From Saturnia japonica (taxonomy: Eukaryota > Arthropoda > Insecta > Lepidoptera > Saturniidae), in the NCBI GenBank assembly GCA_033032175.1, contig CM065329.1, positions 62,001 to 126,000 on the forward strand: a DNA stretch of 64,000 bases. Reading direction: 5' to 3'. Position numbers and translations under genes: made by a program. The notes below the pieces were generated by a model. The model did not search any database. It saw nothing but the letters and a program-made list of their open reading frames with translations, and was not told the DNA's origin. Below, one piece after another: positions 27,708-39,726 of the stretch (the first letter of the stretch is position 1; each line of letters begins with the position of its first letter).

Positions 27708-29529
27708 ATGGCCGAATCAAAACTCGCGGAATTAGAAATACGTTTTAGGCAGCTGGAAGCCGAAAACCAGCGCCTAGTTAATTTTATGTCCCTCCACATG
27801 CCCGAGCTCAGCAATGAGTATAGAAGTCGGTCACAGATGGGTGACTCGCTACGTCCGCAGTCAGCCAACCAGAGCGCCGTTACCGCGCACGCCATCCCTC
27901 CACCTCCGCCGCGATCTCACCGCCGCCGCGCCACCCGGTTTCACGCGACCCGCCTCGGTCCCTGCGACCGAGTACCCCCACCCCACTAACCTCGCAAGCG
28001 CGAGCCACGCCCCCATTAAGTCCCGAGCAAAATCGCAACAGCGATCTTTTACCCCCGGTCCCTATGGCCGCCCCGCTAAACCCGTTGCCCCCGCGGCAAC
28101 CAAATCAACACCGGTGTACAACTCTTTTTCGGCCCTTCCAGCCGAAACAGATATGGACGCACCAGTGAGTCCAACCCCTTCCTCGGAAATGGAACTCTCG
28201 CTCCACTTCCAGGAACCAATCATAATCCCGACCGAACCTACCGCGGAAAATGACGAATTCACGGTCGTCAAATCCCGCAAACGCGCGCCCCGTGATAGCC
28301 CCGTTGAGGAAAACGCGGCTAAAACTTCAAAAACTGTTAACGGCTCTGCCGCCCCCGCACCCTCCTCGAATACCGACGAACCGGTCGTCGGTAAGAAGCA
28401 AAAACCCCCCCCGATAATTATCCACGACAAAACTGTCTGGACAAAGCTCACCAATGAGCTTAAAACGCTAAAGATAGGGTACACTAAAGCGCGTAATATC
28501 GCGACAGGCATCTCCCTGACGATGAGCACACCAAACTGCCATCGCAAGTTGACCACCCTCCTCCGTAGTAGGAACATTCCCTACTACACTTACGCCCTCG
28601 AAGAGGAGCGTGTCCTACGGGTTGTGCTTCGGCGCATCCCAGTCGAAATCTCACCAGAGGAAGTCCTTGCCTCCATTGAAGCCCAAAAATTCCCCATCCG
28701 AGAGGTCCATCGGATGTATAATAAAGAGAAACGAGCCCTTCCAATGCTCGTGTTAATCTTAGATAAAAACGCCTGAGGGCAAAAAAAATATTTAACTTAG
28801 AAATTGTATGCGAGCTCTCGGAATAACCGTAGAGCCTCCATACAAGAATTCGAAGCCCTCCCAATGCCACAACTGCCAGTTGTACGGACACTCTGCCCGC
28901 AACTGCTTCCTTCGTCCGAGGTGCGTTAAGTGCCTCGAAGACCACCCAACCAGGGAGTGCACGCGTCAGCGTGACTCTAACACCCCCCGAGCTGCGTACT
29001 ATGCAGGGAGGAGGGACATCCTGCGAACTATCGCGGATGCCCCAAGGCCCCGCACACCATGCACCCCCGCCGCCCTGGGCAGGCTGCCCCTCAGCGGGCA
29101 CCCCCCGCCTCAGGGTCCCGGGCGCAGCAACCTCTGCTCAATCCAGAGGTCTTTCCGTCCCTCCCTGCCCCCCGCCGCACTCAGGCGACCGTAGGCCCCC
29201 CCGCACCCCAGGTGCAGCCCAAACCCGTGCGTTCGACTCAGAACGCATGGGCCCCCAAACCGCAGCCCCTTATGGCTATGGACATCCCCGCGCCCCGCGC
29301 TCCAGCGCCCCGCGCCCCAGCACCACGCGCTCCAGCGTCCCGCGCCACCACAATGGACGACCTCATGCTATCGCTCCTTCGTGAGCATGAGATACGCGAG
29401 GTCCTCGCATACAAGGCCCATATGGAGCAGTACGGTTTCGTCGAAACCATAGCTGCCTTTCCCCGGCTCGTAGAGACGTTAATCCGTCTTGATCGCGAAG
29501 CCGCCAACCTCAGGTCTCTCAATGGCTAA
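27708..29529 (+). pseudogene. Gag (ORF1) of A5, frameshifted
   Basis: The start ATG is at 27708 (MAESKLAELEIRFRQLEAENQRL, a likely short coiled coil). A base is missing near 27899 (CCCC to CCC). The central region is open to about 28776 and includes the PRE_C2HC-type domain (RKLTTLLRSRNIPYYTYALEEERVLRVVLRRIPVEI). Here a run of eight C near 28407 keeps the frame through KKQKPPPIIIHDK. An extra A near 28765 and a missing C near 28985 break the rest. Zinc knuckles CHNCQLYGHSARNC and CVKCLEDHPTREC are visible. The C-terminal part is open to TAA 29527-29529. Confidence 0.9.
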
Positions 29530-32417
29530 ACAAAAGCCGAGAGGTTTAAACATCTCTTTCTTTAATGCGCGGAACTTATATCCGCAGCGTGATCTCGTCG
29601 CGACTTATCTTAAAGATCACCAAATAGACATTCTCTTAGTACAGGAAACGCTCTTAAAGCGTGGTAAACGCAATCCGAGTATCGCAAACTATAACATCGT
29701 TAGAAATGACCGCGACGGCCGAGGGGGCGGCACTCTCATTTATACAAGCGCTCGTTGTATTGCATGCCGATAGATCCTCCGATACTTACCAATATGGAAG
29801 TATCCGGTGTAGATAGGAATGACCGATCATCCGTCCATAACGATCGTATCCGTGTACCTCTCACCGACGAAAGTACTCTCAGGTCTGACCTACAGAAGCT
29901 ACTCTCGCTCGGCACATCGGTCATTATCGCAGGTGACCTCAACAGTGGACACACGTCCTTCAACAATTGGAGAGGACACCAGCAATGGGGTTATTCTCGA
30001 AGGGTTGTCGGACGAGTTAAACTTTGACGTCATAGCGCCTCCCACTCCCACCCACTTTCAAGATCACTGTACACCGACAGTGCTCGACATAGCCCTCCTA
30101 AAAAATATCGCGCTTCAGGTACGACTCATTCGGGTCATACACGAACTCGACTCCGACCATCGCCCGGTCATCCTACAGCTAGGACAACTAGATGACTCCA
30201 GCCCTCCTACAGTCACAATGGTTGACTATGCAAAATTAAAACACTACCTCGCGGATAGGCAGTCCTCGCCCAGTCTCGTTAGGGTCCCGGACGTGTTAGA
30301 GTCAGTTGCGCACGTAGATATCGCAATCGACTCCCTAGTTGACCACCTCCAAGTCGGCATCGGAGAGGCCTCGAGAGAGGTCGAAGCGGCGAACGATCGC
30401 CGCTTTGTACTCCCTGCCGACGTGCGAGCGTTGATGACGGAGAAGAACGCTGCGACTCGTGCGCATGACTCTTATCCGACCGATGCAAACCGCGCACGAT
30501 TACGCGCACTTCAGAGAGCGGTTAAAGCCCGTATAACCGAGCTCAAAAAGTCACAGATGGGGACACCCTAGTCGAAGGGCTAAGGCCGTCGCATCTGACT
30601 TATTGGAAAGTAGCCCACGCCCTTAAAATAGACGCCCAACCTCGCATGCCCCCCCTCGAAAGGGGTCCGGCACTACACCCGCTTTCGATATCATCGACAA
30701 GGCGGAGTGCCTTGCCGCCTGTCTGGAGAGCCAGTGCTCCCCGAACAGCGTCAAGAACACCGACCGAGTCAGAGACATCGAAGCCCGCGTGGAGGAGCTG
30801 AATAAGCTCCCGGTATCAGAATCCCTGTCCCCAGTCACTTCTGAGGAGATCTCTGCCATTCTCAAAAGCCTTAAGCTTAGAAAGTCACCAGGTCCCGACG
30901 GTATCAGGAACGAAGTACTCAAACTTCTTCCCGATCACCTCATAGCTCTATTGGTCTGCATATTCAATGTAGCCATAGCCAACTGCCATTTTCCAGCCGT
31001 CTGGAAAACGGCCATTGTCATAGGTATTCACAAGCCGGCAAGAGCACGTCGCTTCCCGACAGCTACCGCCCTATCAGTCTTCTAAATACCCTTGGAAAAA
31101 TCTATGAGCGGATCCTTCTGAACGTCTCAAATCCGTAATAGAGGAGAAAAACCTCTACCCGCCTGAGCAATTCGGTTTTCGTGCTAGACATTCTTGCACT
31201 CATCAAGTGCACCGCCTCACGGAGCACATTTTGTTTAACTTTTCCGAGTTATCTATACCCCGTCGCACACTGGCAGTCTTCTTCGACGTAGCCAAGGCCT
31301 TCGATAAGGTCTGGCACGAAGGATTAGTCTACAAGCTGTACTCCCGCGAAGTCCCGATAGATTAGTTAAAATCATCCGCGATTACCTCAAAGACCGCACC
31401 TTTCGCTACAGAGTGGAAGGTGAACTATCCACACCCCATCCCATACGCTCAGGCGTCCCCCAAGGTTCCATTCTGGCACCTAGCCTCTTCAATCTGTACG
31501 TCAGTGACCTACCAAAACTTGAAGAGAAAGTTGAAGTAGGCTTATACGCTGACGATACAGTCATATACTCCTCTCAAAGGCAAACGAGAAACCTCAAATG
31601 TAGAATCCAAAGAGCCGTGACCACTCTCGGGAAGTGGTTTAACGACTGGCGAATAGCCATAAACCCACGAAGAGCGCAGCGGTGCTCTTCGACAAAACCG
31701 CCACACAGATACCGCAAAAACTCAAGGACAATCCCTTGAACTCTTCGGTAATCCGATCCCCTGGGAAAAGGCGACCAAATATCTAGGTGTAACCCTAGAC
31801 AGTAGACTCTCCTTTATACGCCACATCAATCTGGTTAGGAAAAGGGCCTCCTGGACCCTCGCCCGACTGCATCCTCTGTTATGTGCTGCAAGCAAAATGT
31901 CCACGAGACACAAGCTTACGCTCTACAAGATGTGTATCCGTCCGATCATGACATATAGCTGCGTTGCGTTCGCACATATGCCAAGTTATAACTGGGAAAC
32001 GCTTACAAGCTATCCAGAACAAATTTCTTCACCGCCTTACCGGTGCCCCTGGTTTGTTCGTATGGAGGATCTCCATAGAGATATGGACCTTCCCTCGATA
32101 CATGCATATGCCAAACACCTTTCTCGCTCGTATTTCGACACCGCGTCGAACCACGCGAACCCCTTAATAAACGCGGCAGCTTCTTATGTTCCCGACCCCA
32201 ACGCCTGCCGGAGAAAACGCCGGCCGCGTAATATATTCACTGACCCGCCCGACCAAACCGAAAAAGCTAACGCGTTCTACGCCGACACCGTCTCTCCAAA
32301 CAGAGCGTGCCACCGCCCACGCCCGCGTAACCACCGTTCTCTCCGCAGAGGACGGGCGGTCAACTTCGCTCCCGCACACCCGTCACGTCCACCCTCTCTA
32401 GCGGCAACCAAGCCTAG
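29522..32417 (+). pseudogene. Pol of A5, multiple frameshifts
   Basis: The start ATG at 29522 overlaps the gag stop (ATGGCTAA). The endonuclease N-terminus (LNISFFNARNLYPQRD, ILLVQETLL) is in frame until a lost C near 29744. Further single-base changes occur, for example near 29810, 29878, 29972, 30550, 30665, 31033 and 31672. Otherwise the sequence is almost the same as A7 and A8 Pol, with SPGPDGIRNEVLK, SYRPISLLN (shifted), FDVAKAFDKVWHEG and YADDTVIYS recognisable. It ends at TAG 32415-32417. Whether these indels are real or sequencing errors cannot be told here. Confidence 0.9.
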
Positions 32418-32955
32418 GTCCGTTCCTCGGTGTGAAGCCCTTGGGTCAGGCAGCCGCCCGCGCGATACAAAGTGACACTATACGTGCAACACTTAGTTAC
32501 CCACACACAACATTCCACACGTATGAACACACACACGTGCACACCACACAGGTACATAGGTTCTGTAAGGGACCTTTTTTTTTCTTTTTTTGCGCTAGTT
32601 AGACTATTGCGCTAGTTAGTGTAGAAAAACCATTCCGATTATTAAATACACATACGCACGGTTCCTTCCTTCCTCCCAGGAGGAGGGGAACGTGCATATG
32701 AGTATATATTAGTTAGCTCGAATTCTCCTAAGATTAGGGAATTAGTTAGATCGCGACTTTTTCGCATTCGCGACGACCGCCCGAGCCGAGGTTCGGCCAC
32801 TCTGGCACCCTCGTGCGGGTCGTCACAAACTTTCGCGGCTGAGTGCCCTAAGCGCTCGCCCCCAAGTCCGGTGAAGCTGTAAAAGCCGCAGCGGCTCTGT
32901 TTGACGATAGGGCCCCTAAGGCTAACAGTGTAGTCAGTTCTAAAAAAAAAAAAAA

Positions 32956-32967
32956 GCGCGGAGCGCG
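32956..32967 (+). repeat. Target duplication between A5 and HJ-B
   Basis: GCGCGGAGCGCG, identical to the H3 start-site sequence (13419-13430 and 22711-22722). It lies directly between the A5 polyA tail and the first base of HJ-B. Confidence 0.93.
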
Positions 32968-33129
32968 GGGTTCCGATTTGGTCTTGGTTGCGAACGGACG
33001 TGTCTCCGTTTGTGCTCTCGACCATCACGTGACCTATTATTGCGATTGTATATTTGAGATTTTTATTTCGAATATATTGTTGTAATAACGTCGTAAACGC
33101 AACAAGTGTCTAACGCTCGCGCGGTAAAC

Positions 33130-33145
33130 CGCACTTTTCGGTGCG
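33130..33145 (+). promoter_or_regulatory. Histone stem-loop look-alike in the HJ-B 5' UTR
   Basis: CGCACT-TTTC-GGTGCG. Five Watson-Crick pairs and one T-G wobble close a TTTC loop. It sits in the same relative place as the HJ-A hairpins, upstream of the shared AATCCACGG block, with AAAC before it. Confidence 0.62.
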
Positions 33146-33582
33146 ACTTGCTTGTTTTTTTTTTTTTTTGTTTGTAAATCCACGGTTTTGTGGTCACTTG
33201 CTGGATACCTGACGGTGCCAACGAAGGCAAGTGGGGCGTGACCCGAGCAGCCCGCTGGTTGTCTCCTTCAGAGGCAAACAGCAAGACTCGGACGGGCCTG
33301 GGAATCTAGGCCTTTGCGGTTATCGCATAGTCTTGCCCCAGGTGTCTCCTGCCAAACCCTCCGATCCTGCACACTCCATCCCCGGGAACCTGTTTGGGCC
33401 TAGCCCGGTTTAATTACCGGTCTGCGTCCTCAGTCCCGGGCTTGCTAGGGTTCCTTAGGGCCGATAGGTTCTTCCTGTGTGTCATTGCACCTCGACCACA
33501 GGACTTTTGCCCGACTCGGATAGTCGTTATAAATTTTGGCGCACCCCCTGCCCCTAAGGCAGGGAGGCCGTAAATTTAAATC

Positions 33583-35364
33583 ATGTCCCAAACCCCACTC
33601 AATGCCGCCGAGACGGCAAAAACAATCGCCGATCTGGCCGCCTGCGTTAACGGGTTGCAGGCCAGAATAAAGGCCATGGAGTTTGAAAACCTAAAATTCC
33701 AGAACTTCGTCGTCGTACGCTGCCCCTCCGTCATGGAGGAATTTAATAATTGTAACAACGCTCCCGCCGCGCGTCGCACCGTTGCGACCGCGCCCCGTCA
33801 TGGGGCCGCTTCAGGTAGCGAGGCGGCCGATGACGTCACGGCCGCGACCGTTATTTCGACCGGCGCCGCGCCAGTCAGCGCCGCGCCCAAACGTCCCGCG
33901 CGCACCGTGGCGCGCTCTTCCGCCGCGTCACCCGGGGCCGTGGCCACGCCTACGGCCACGCCCCCTGTCCCGAATAGCCAATCGCGCGGGTCAAGCCCCG
34001 CCTCCGGTAGGCGAGGGCCGCGTAATTCGCGCTCTACATCTAGGGTTGTCAAAAATAGCCCGTACTTCCGTCCCGCGCGATCCACGGATGCCGGGTTAAA
34101 ACTACCAATTCCTTTTCGGCCCTTCCGGTCGAATTAGATTCGCCCGCGAGTCCGGATGCATCTCCGGAGATGAATGCAGAGGATGACGGCTTCACCGTCG
34201 TCGCGTCGCGCAAGCGAACGGCGCGTAGCAGTCCGACTGCTCAACCGGCGCCTAAGGTGAAGGTTAAGGCAGTAGGCAGGGGCGCCGCCGCCCCGCGTCC
34301 TCCAGCTCCCCGCGCCCGCCGGCGGGAAAAAAGAGCGCGCCCCACCTCCAGTCATAATCCGGGACAAGGCGGCCTGGATGGGAGTCTGCAATGAAATGCG
34401 CAGACTCAAAATCGAGTACCACAAAGCTCGAAATATAGTAAATGGGATCTCCATTTCGGTGAGTTCTTCGGAAAACTCACCGTAAACTTACCACCCTCCT
34501 CCGGCAGAAAGGTCTGCAATTTTACACTTACTCTCTCGCGGAGGAGCGCGTCCTCCGAGTGGTCATCCGCCGCATTCCGGTGGAGCTCGACCCGTCGGAG
34601 GTGTGCTCCTCGCTCAAGGAGCAGAGTTATCCCATCCGGGAAGTACACCGGATGTACAGCAAAGATAAGCGGCCACTACAAATGGTAGTGGCCATATTGG
34701 ACCTTTCCCCCGAGGGAAAGGCCATCTTTCAGTTAGAGACGGTGTGCGGGCTCTCCGGGATTAACGTGGAGCCCCCATACAAAAACCACCAGCCTGCGCA
34801 GTGCCACAACTGCCAGCTGTACGGGCACGCTGCCCGTAATTGTCACTCTCGTCCGCGGTGCGTAAAGTGCCGAGAGGACCACCCCACCCGGGAGTGCACG
34901 CGCGAGCGTGACTCCGTCGTCCCCCGAGCTGCGTGTTATGCGGGGAGGAGGGGCATCCCGCGAATTATCGCGGTTGCCCCAAGGCCCCGCGTACCACGCG
35001 GCCACGCACGCAGAGGCAGGCGGCCCCCCGGGCGGCGCCCCCCGCCTCAGCCATCAAAGCGAAACCCACGCTGGCGTCAGGGGAATTTCCCGCGCTGCCG
35101 GTCCCGCGCCAGTCCCCGGCCACCGCCGGCCTCTCCGCACCCCGCGCGGTGCAACCGCAACCCGTGCGTTCATCGCAGAACGCATGGGGCCCCCGTCGCC
35201 CCAATCCACAGCCCCTTATGGCTATGGATATTCCCGCGCCCCGCGCGCCTGCGCCCCGCGCGCCCGCTAACACTGTCGTTAATAGTAACGACTTAATGAT
35301 ACTGCTCCTTCGCGAGCACGATATCCGCGAGCTCATTGACTACAATGACCATTGGAGCGCTTCG
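33583..35364 (+). pseudogene. Gag (ORF1) of HJ-B, frameshifted and 3' partial
   Basis: ATG 33583 (MSQTPLNAAETAKTIADLAACVNGLQARIKAMEFENLKFQNFVV) opens a likely coiled-coil N-terminus like that of HJ-A Gag, then an Ala/Pro-rich linker. The frame breaks near 34125. Later segments show the PRE_C2HC-type region (VLRVVIRRIPVELDPSEVCSSL) and two zinc knuckles (CHNCQLYGHAARNC, CVKCREDHPTREC). A third knuckle is in another frame. The order of domains equals HJ-A. The gene is cut by the gap at 35365. Confidence 0.85.
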
Positions 35365-35464
35365 NNNNNNNNNNNNNNNNNNNNNNNNNNNNNNNNNNNN
35401 NNNNNNNNNNNNNNNNNNNNNNNNNNNNNNNNNNNNNNNNNNNNNNNNNNNNNNNNNNNNNNNN
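35365..35464. other. Assembly gap (100 N)
   Basis: Exactly 100 N, a conventional placeholder for unknown length. The left contig ends inside HJ-B gag. The right contig starts in AT-rich DNA of a different kind, so adjacency is not established. Confidence 0.99.
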
Positions 35465-38400
35465 GGGTAACCTATATGCTTGTAGGAATGTAGTACATTA
35501 AGTATTAAGTTACAATGTTTGTGTATATATAATAATATAATACAAATCATAATTTTGTTTAAAGGTGTTCTTTGACGAAGTCGATATGTTAAAATTTTTT
35601 ATTTAAGTAGGTATATTATTTCTCAAAGATGCTTTTTTCTGGCAACGCCGTATCTCGGTTAATAGGTACTATTAAAATTAATGATTCGACACCATTTTAA
35701 TAAAGCTTCTGTCCGCCGCTAGTGAAAAAACTAATATTTTGGTTTAAAAAATGATTTAAAACTTTTTTACGAGATATACCATCTGGTGATTCTGTTCAAG
35801 GCGCACTCTTTTAATTATATCTAATTTAATAACTAGCATGACAACAATTACTTCGATGGTTTACATTTCATAATTTGCGATATATTCGCATAGGTCAGCC
35901 GCCGCGGCTCGCGACAGCGCGCGATGCGATGTGCGCCACACTTCAGAGCGAGACGATCACTTGTAGCGCACAGTAGTTAATTCACCGTCATTTCAAATAT
36001 CTTGATGTTTAAATTTAATTATCGCAATACAGCTCTTATAATATTGCATTTTTATTATTTATTTATTCAAGTGACCCTTTTAATGTGGAGGTGATAATAA
36101 TCACCCCTACAGTTCCTTAAATACAAATACAAATTAAGAATAAACCTATTTGAATAAGATGTAAATGATTGTATTGTAGCTATAATATTAGGTCTACGTG
36201 TACAATTACCCTTTAAACTAAACTAAACTAAACTTTGTATGTTAGTCGGAGACAATTTATTGAATGACTGATTCGTTTCTAAACAGTAAATTATTGATAG
36301 AAATTGTTCGAAAAGGTTCGCGTAATATGGGCTGGACCCTTAATTCAATCAATCGCGAATCAATCCCTCTCGAAGCTATTGCTGCGATACACAGTAATTA
36401 TTCTAATTACAAACAAAAGAGACTCACCTCGTCTGGAGCGGGCGGTGACCTTGACTTTGCTCCGTCGACTTGGACTGCAAAGTGTGAAATAGATGTGTGT
36501 AGAGTGAACTGTGAGTAAGTGTGTGTGCAGCCTCAAATCCCACAGGACACTATCACGCAAGTAATCTGTTCATCAAAACTCTCCTAGGACACCAACTCAA
36601 AATTATACAGTGCAAAAACTTTAACCACCGTAAATCACATATATCTCAGCGCTAGCCGAACGTCCGGAATGACATAGCGCGTACAAAACAAAGAAACGCG
36701 AGTTCACGGTCAAAGAACGAAGCAGACTCGCCTACGTGCGAGTACGAGCCGTGGACGAACCTAGGAGGCGGGGCGGGCTTAACGATGCACCTACCGTGCA
36801 ATTCGCCAATCACAGCGATCGCGGCATCGTACGATGCGGCTAATGATTTTGTATTCCAAACAGAAATATTTCTTAAAGCTGATAGCTACGTTTTATTCTT
36901 ATTAAGTTGTACACAAATAATTTTTTTCATTCACAATAAGCATATCTTTACAATAACCGGTAGCAGGTTGGCCCGATCCGCGTGTGTTCCCGATCGACGG
37001 CATTCTGTAGACCACGCGAGCGCAGCCGTGGGCACAGTTACTATGAAATAAATATTTATTAAAAATAGCGTAACCTTTTGTGTCTATATTAATCCTAATT
37101 TTATCAAAACTGTTACGCCTGGAAGACGTCAAACAATTCATATTCAAAATAACATTTTACTTTCATACTAACCTTTCCGAGCGAATGATTGAAATAAATT
37201 ATATTCTGAAAACGAAACGAGCGTCTGTTCTGGTTTGACGTGTAAAAGGTATTGTTATGGATTTTAATATTAATAATGCCTATGAAAGAAAATTGTGTTG
37301 ACGGTTTATTGTAGGACGAAACGAAAGAATATTGAGAAAGGAGATTGAAAAAGTTGTATCCTTGTCGGTATTTACCTATTAGGTAGTGTAATGTAGAAAT
37401 TGATTCATCATAAATTTTTCTTGTAATTACAAAATAAAAAAAATCTCGCGCACAAAGAGTTCTGTTCCACCACACATTATATAGAGACCCAATATTAATA
37501 ACAACTTAACTTTATTTACATTAAATACACCTATATTAAGCATATACAGATATTTTAGTTTCACAGCCTGATATACCATAACGAATAATAGGTTCATTTT
37601 ATTTCACTCAACTTTATGATTATAATTGTTTTTAATAATATTTCATGTCTCAATTAACCTACAATTTACAAATATTGAGTAGAAAGATCTTTTTTGATCT
37701 TTAGCAAAACTTAGGTATCATTGACATAAAAAACATAAAGTAAATAATTTTATTAAAACGGTTTATCTGTAAACCATTCTTAAATGAGTTACGGTGTTAT
37801 TCATATTACGATAAGATTATGTAAAATATATGTTAAAAATGCACACATTTAAAAAAAATTAATAATTTATTTTTAACCATTGCATTTTAAAAATTCATTC
37901 TATTCATTCCATTTAGCAAAAAAGGCGTTTTATTTATACTTTTTGAAACTTAATCACTTTTTCAGGTAATTGCCTCGAAAATTCTTTATTTGATTTAAAA
38001 AAAGTTGGCGACCCTATTTACATTACAAAAATGTTTACTGACAAATGTTTTGTAATTGTATTATCTCGTATTCGCATATTTTTGGTTTCGGTTGGTAAAA
38101 TCTATCTTAGCACTTAAGCAGTACGAATGTTATGAATATTTAAGCACTTCGGTGTGTCAGATAATGTATTATTTAACAAGTGTGAAATGTATGAGCGGTA
38201 GCCTCAGAGGTATTTTTGGCAATTTAGACATTCTCCCAAATATCATTACCTCATATTTTACTTTATATGTTATATTTTCAGTACAAATGTTTATTTTTTC
38301 TTGCTCTTTGTTCTGAAGTACTTGTACTGGACATATTTAAGATTTTATCTAAATATATCAGAACAGATCTCAGTGCGGGTCTACTGCAAGGTCGTGTATC

Positions 38401-38653
38401 TTTTTTTATACAACGTAAATCATACGACCTTTTTGATGGTAAGCGGTTACCTTAACCTATGGAAAGACCCTAACTCTCTTATTATGAAGTATCTAATTTA
38501 TTGAGAAGAACGCCAATTTACCGCAGATTAATTAATAATAACAAATTATTCTCATACCATCGTTTTGTTTTTTATTGTGTTTTAACTTTCATGGAATTTT
38601 TTTTCATCAGTCCCTTATTCTCGGTCAGTAATTTTTTTTTCGATCTTATCTTA
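35465..38653. other. AT-rich region without recognised genes
   Basis: Only short open frames occur, none with a recognisable domain. A GC-richer patch at about 35890-35960 and another at 36660-36850 stand out from the AT-rich background. Nothing here can be assigned. Confidence 0.6.
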
Positions 38654-38731
38654 TTGTTAGCCTGAGGGGCCCTATCCAAATAAAGAGCCGCTGATGGCTT
38701 TTACAGCTTTACCGGGCTTGGAACAACGTAA
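38654..38731 (-). mobile_element. Old fragment of an HJ-A-like 3' tail
   Basis: GTTAGCCTGAGGGGCCCTATC and the following AGAGCCGCTG, GGCTTTTACAGCTTTACCGGGCTTGG match the reverse complement of the last ~80 nt before the HJ-A polyA tail (compare 49259-49325), with scattered mismatches. A T run lies just before it (38627-38640). The coding part is absent, so this is a very short, old insertion or a related family. Confidence 0.75.
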
Positions 38732-39724
38732 AATAATTAGTATAAATTTGATCTAACTATTCTGAGTTCGTAAGCAACGTCCTTTGTTCCTTTGGTTATT
38801 CGTTCATAGTAAACCATTTTCAATAGTCATCACTTCTATTATTATTTTTACTTAACTAATATTAAGTTATACAATTTAATATGACCAGGCTGGGAATAAT
38901 GTTCAATGAAATTAGCGATTGAATACAATCTCACCGGAGGTTAAATGATAATTTCGTTGAAGTTTCACACTTAACATAGAAAGAGCTTTTAAAGGAAATT
39001 GCTAGAATATACTATTAGGTGTTGTTTGGATGATATCTAATCAGTAACCAGATGAGCAATAGTAATTGTTTTATAGTCTGTATCATGATTATTGATCTGA
39101 ATAGTTGAACTTGTCTCATCGATTCCCTTTCATCACAGAACGACGAGGTCTAGTCTACGTAATCACGGTTACACGGTAGTACCGTTTTTCTTACTTTTGC
39201 TGTATCGTGTAGATTTAGAATGCTATCCCAGCTTACATGTTCCCTTCTTTCTTTGATATTGGGTCCTTCAAACGAGGCATCAAGAAGAATTTGGATGAAA
39301 TTCGTGTGTCGGTCGCCTTCGTTTGTGTACTGCACCGTACTACCATCCGGTGCCGTGTAGTCATTATGCCGAACTAGTATAAAAAAATGTTTTCTTTACT
39401 TCAATCTCACTGTAGTACTTGAAGTCACGTCTATTGATATGACGTCATCAACTTACGTTCACTTAGCTTCTCAATGATTTTAACCAAAAGCTTTGTCTAC
39501 TTGTTCACCAAAATGTTCAGATTCATACTTGCCTCGAAGTATATGCAATATTATATGTGAGCCTCTTCGTCTACAAGCCAATATAAGTAATGTAACAACT
39601 TGAATACCAAAGTAGCTTACTAGCAAGGGTTGTCATATTCTTCTTTCATTCATCTTTTGTACTCTGATTTGCGGTAGATAAATAATTGAAACACGAAACG
39701 AGGCTAAAGAAACCACCAATAAAA
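38732..39724. other. AT-rich region, nothing recognised
   Basis: No gene, RNA or repeat that I can name. Confidence 0.5.
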
Positions 39725-39726
39725 TA

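Larger units (their letters stand above)
26796..32955 (+). mobile_element. HJ-A copy A5, full length (about 6.15 kb)
   Basis: It begins GGGGATTCCGATTTCGACC and ends with a short polyA tail (32942-32955). The order is a 5' UTR of about 910 nt with two 111-bp repeats and a run of hairpins, gag, pol (8-nt overlap) and a 3' UTR of about 520 nt. The flanks are GCGCGGAG (26788-26795) and GCGCGGAGCGCG (32956-32967), the H3 start-site target. Element HJ-B follows directly after the right copy. Coding sequence is close to A8, but several single-base indels in homopolymers break both genes. Confidence 0.95.
32968..35364 (+). mobile_element. HJ-B: second Jockey-like family, 5' part, cut by the gap
   Basis: It begins GGGTTCCGATTTGGTC, similar to the HJ-A start. 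The 5' UTR (about 615 nt) shares blocks with HJ-A (AATCCACGGTTT, GGGGCGTGACCCGAGC, TCGGACGGGCCTGGGAATCT) but lacks the 111-bp repeats. A gag gene follows, and the contig ends inside it. HJ-B starts 33 bp from the H3 TATA box if A5 is removed, so it was probably the first insertion at this start site. Confidence 0.88.

Noticed and set aside
36264..38504. Open frames of 60-120 codons in the AT-rich region
   Set aside because: No recognisable domain, no conserved context, and expected by chance at this length.
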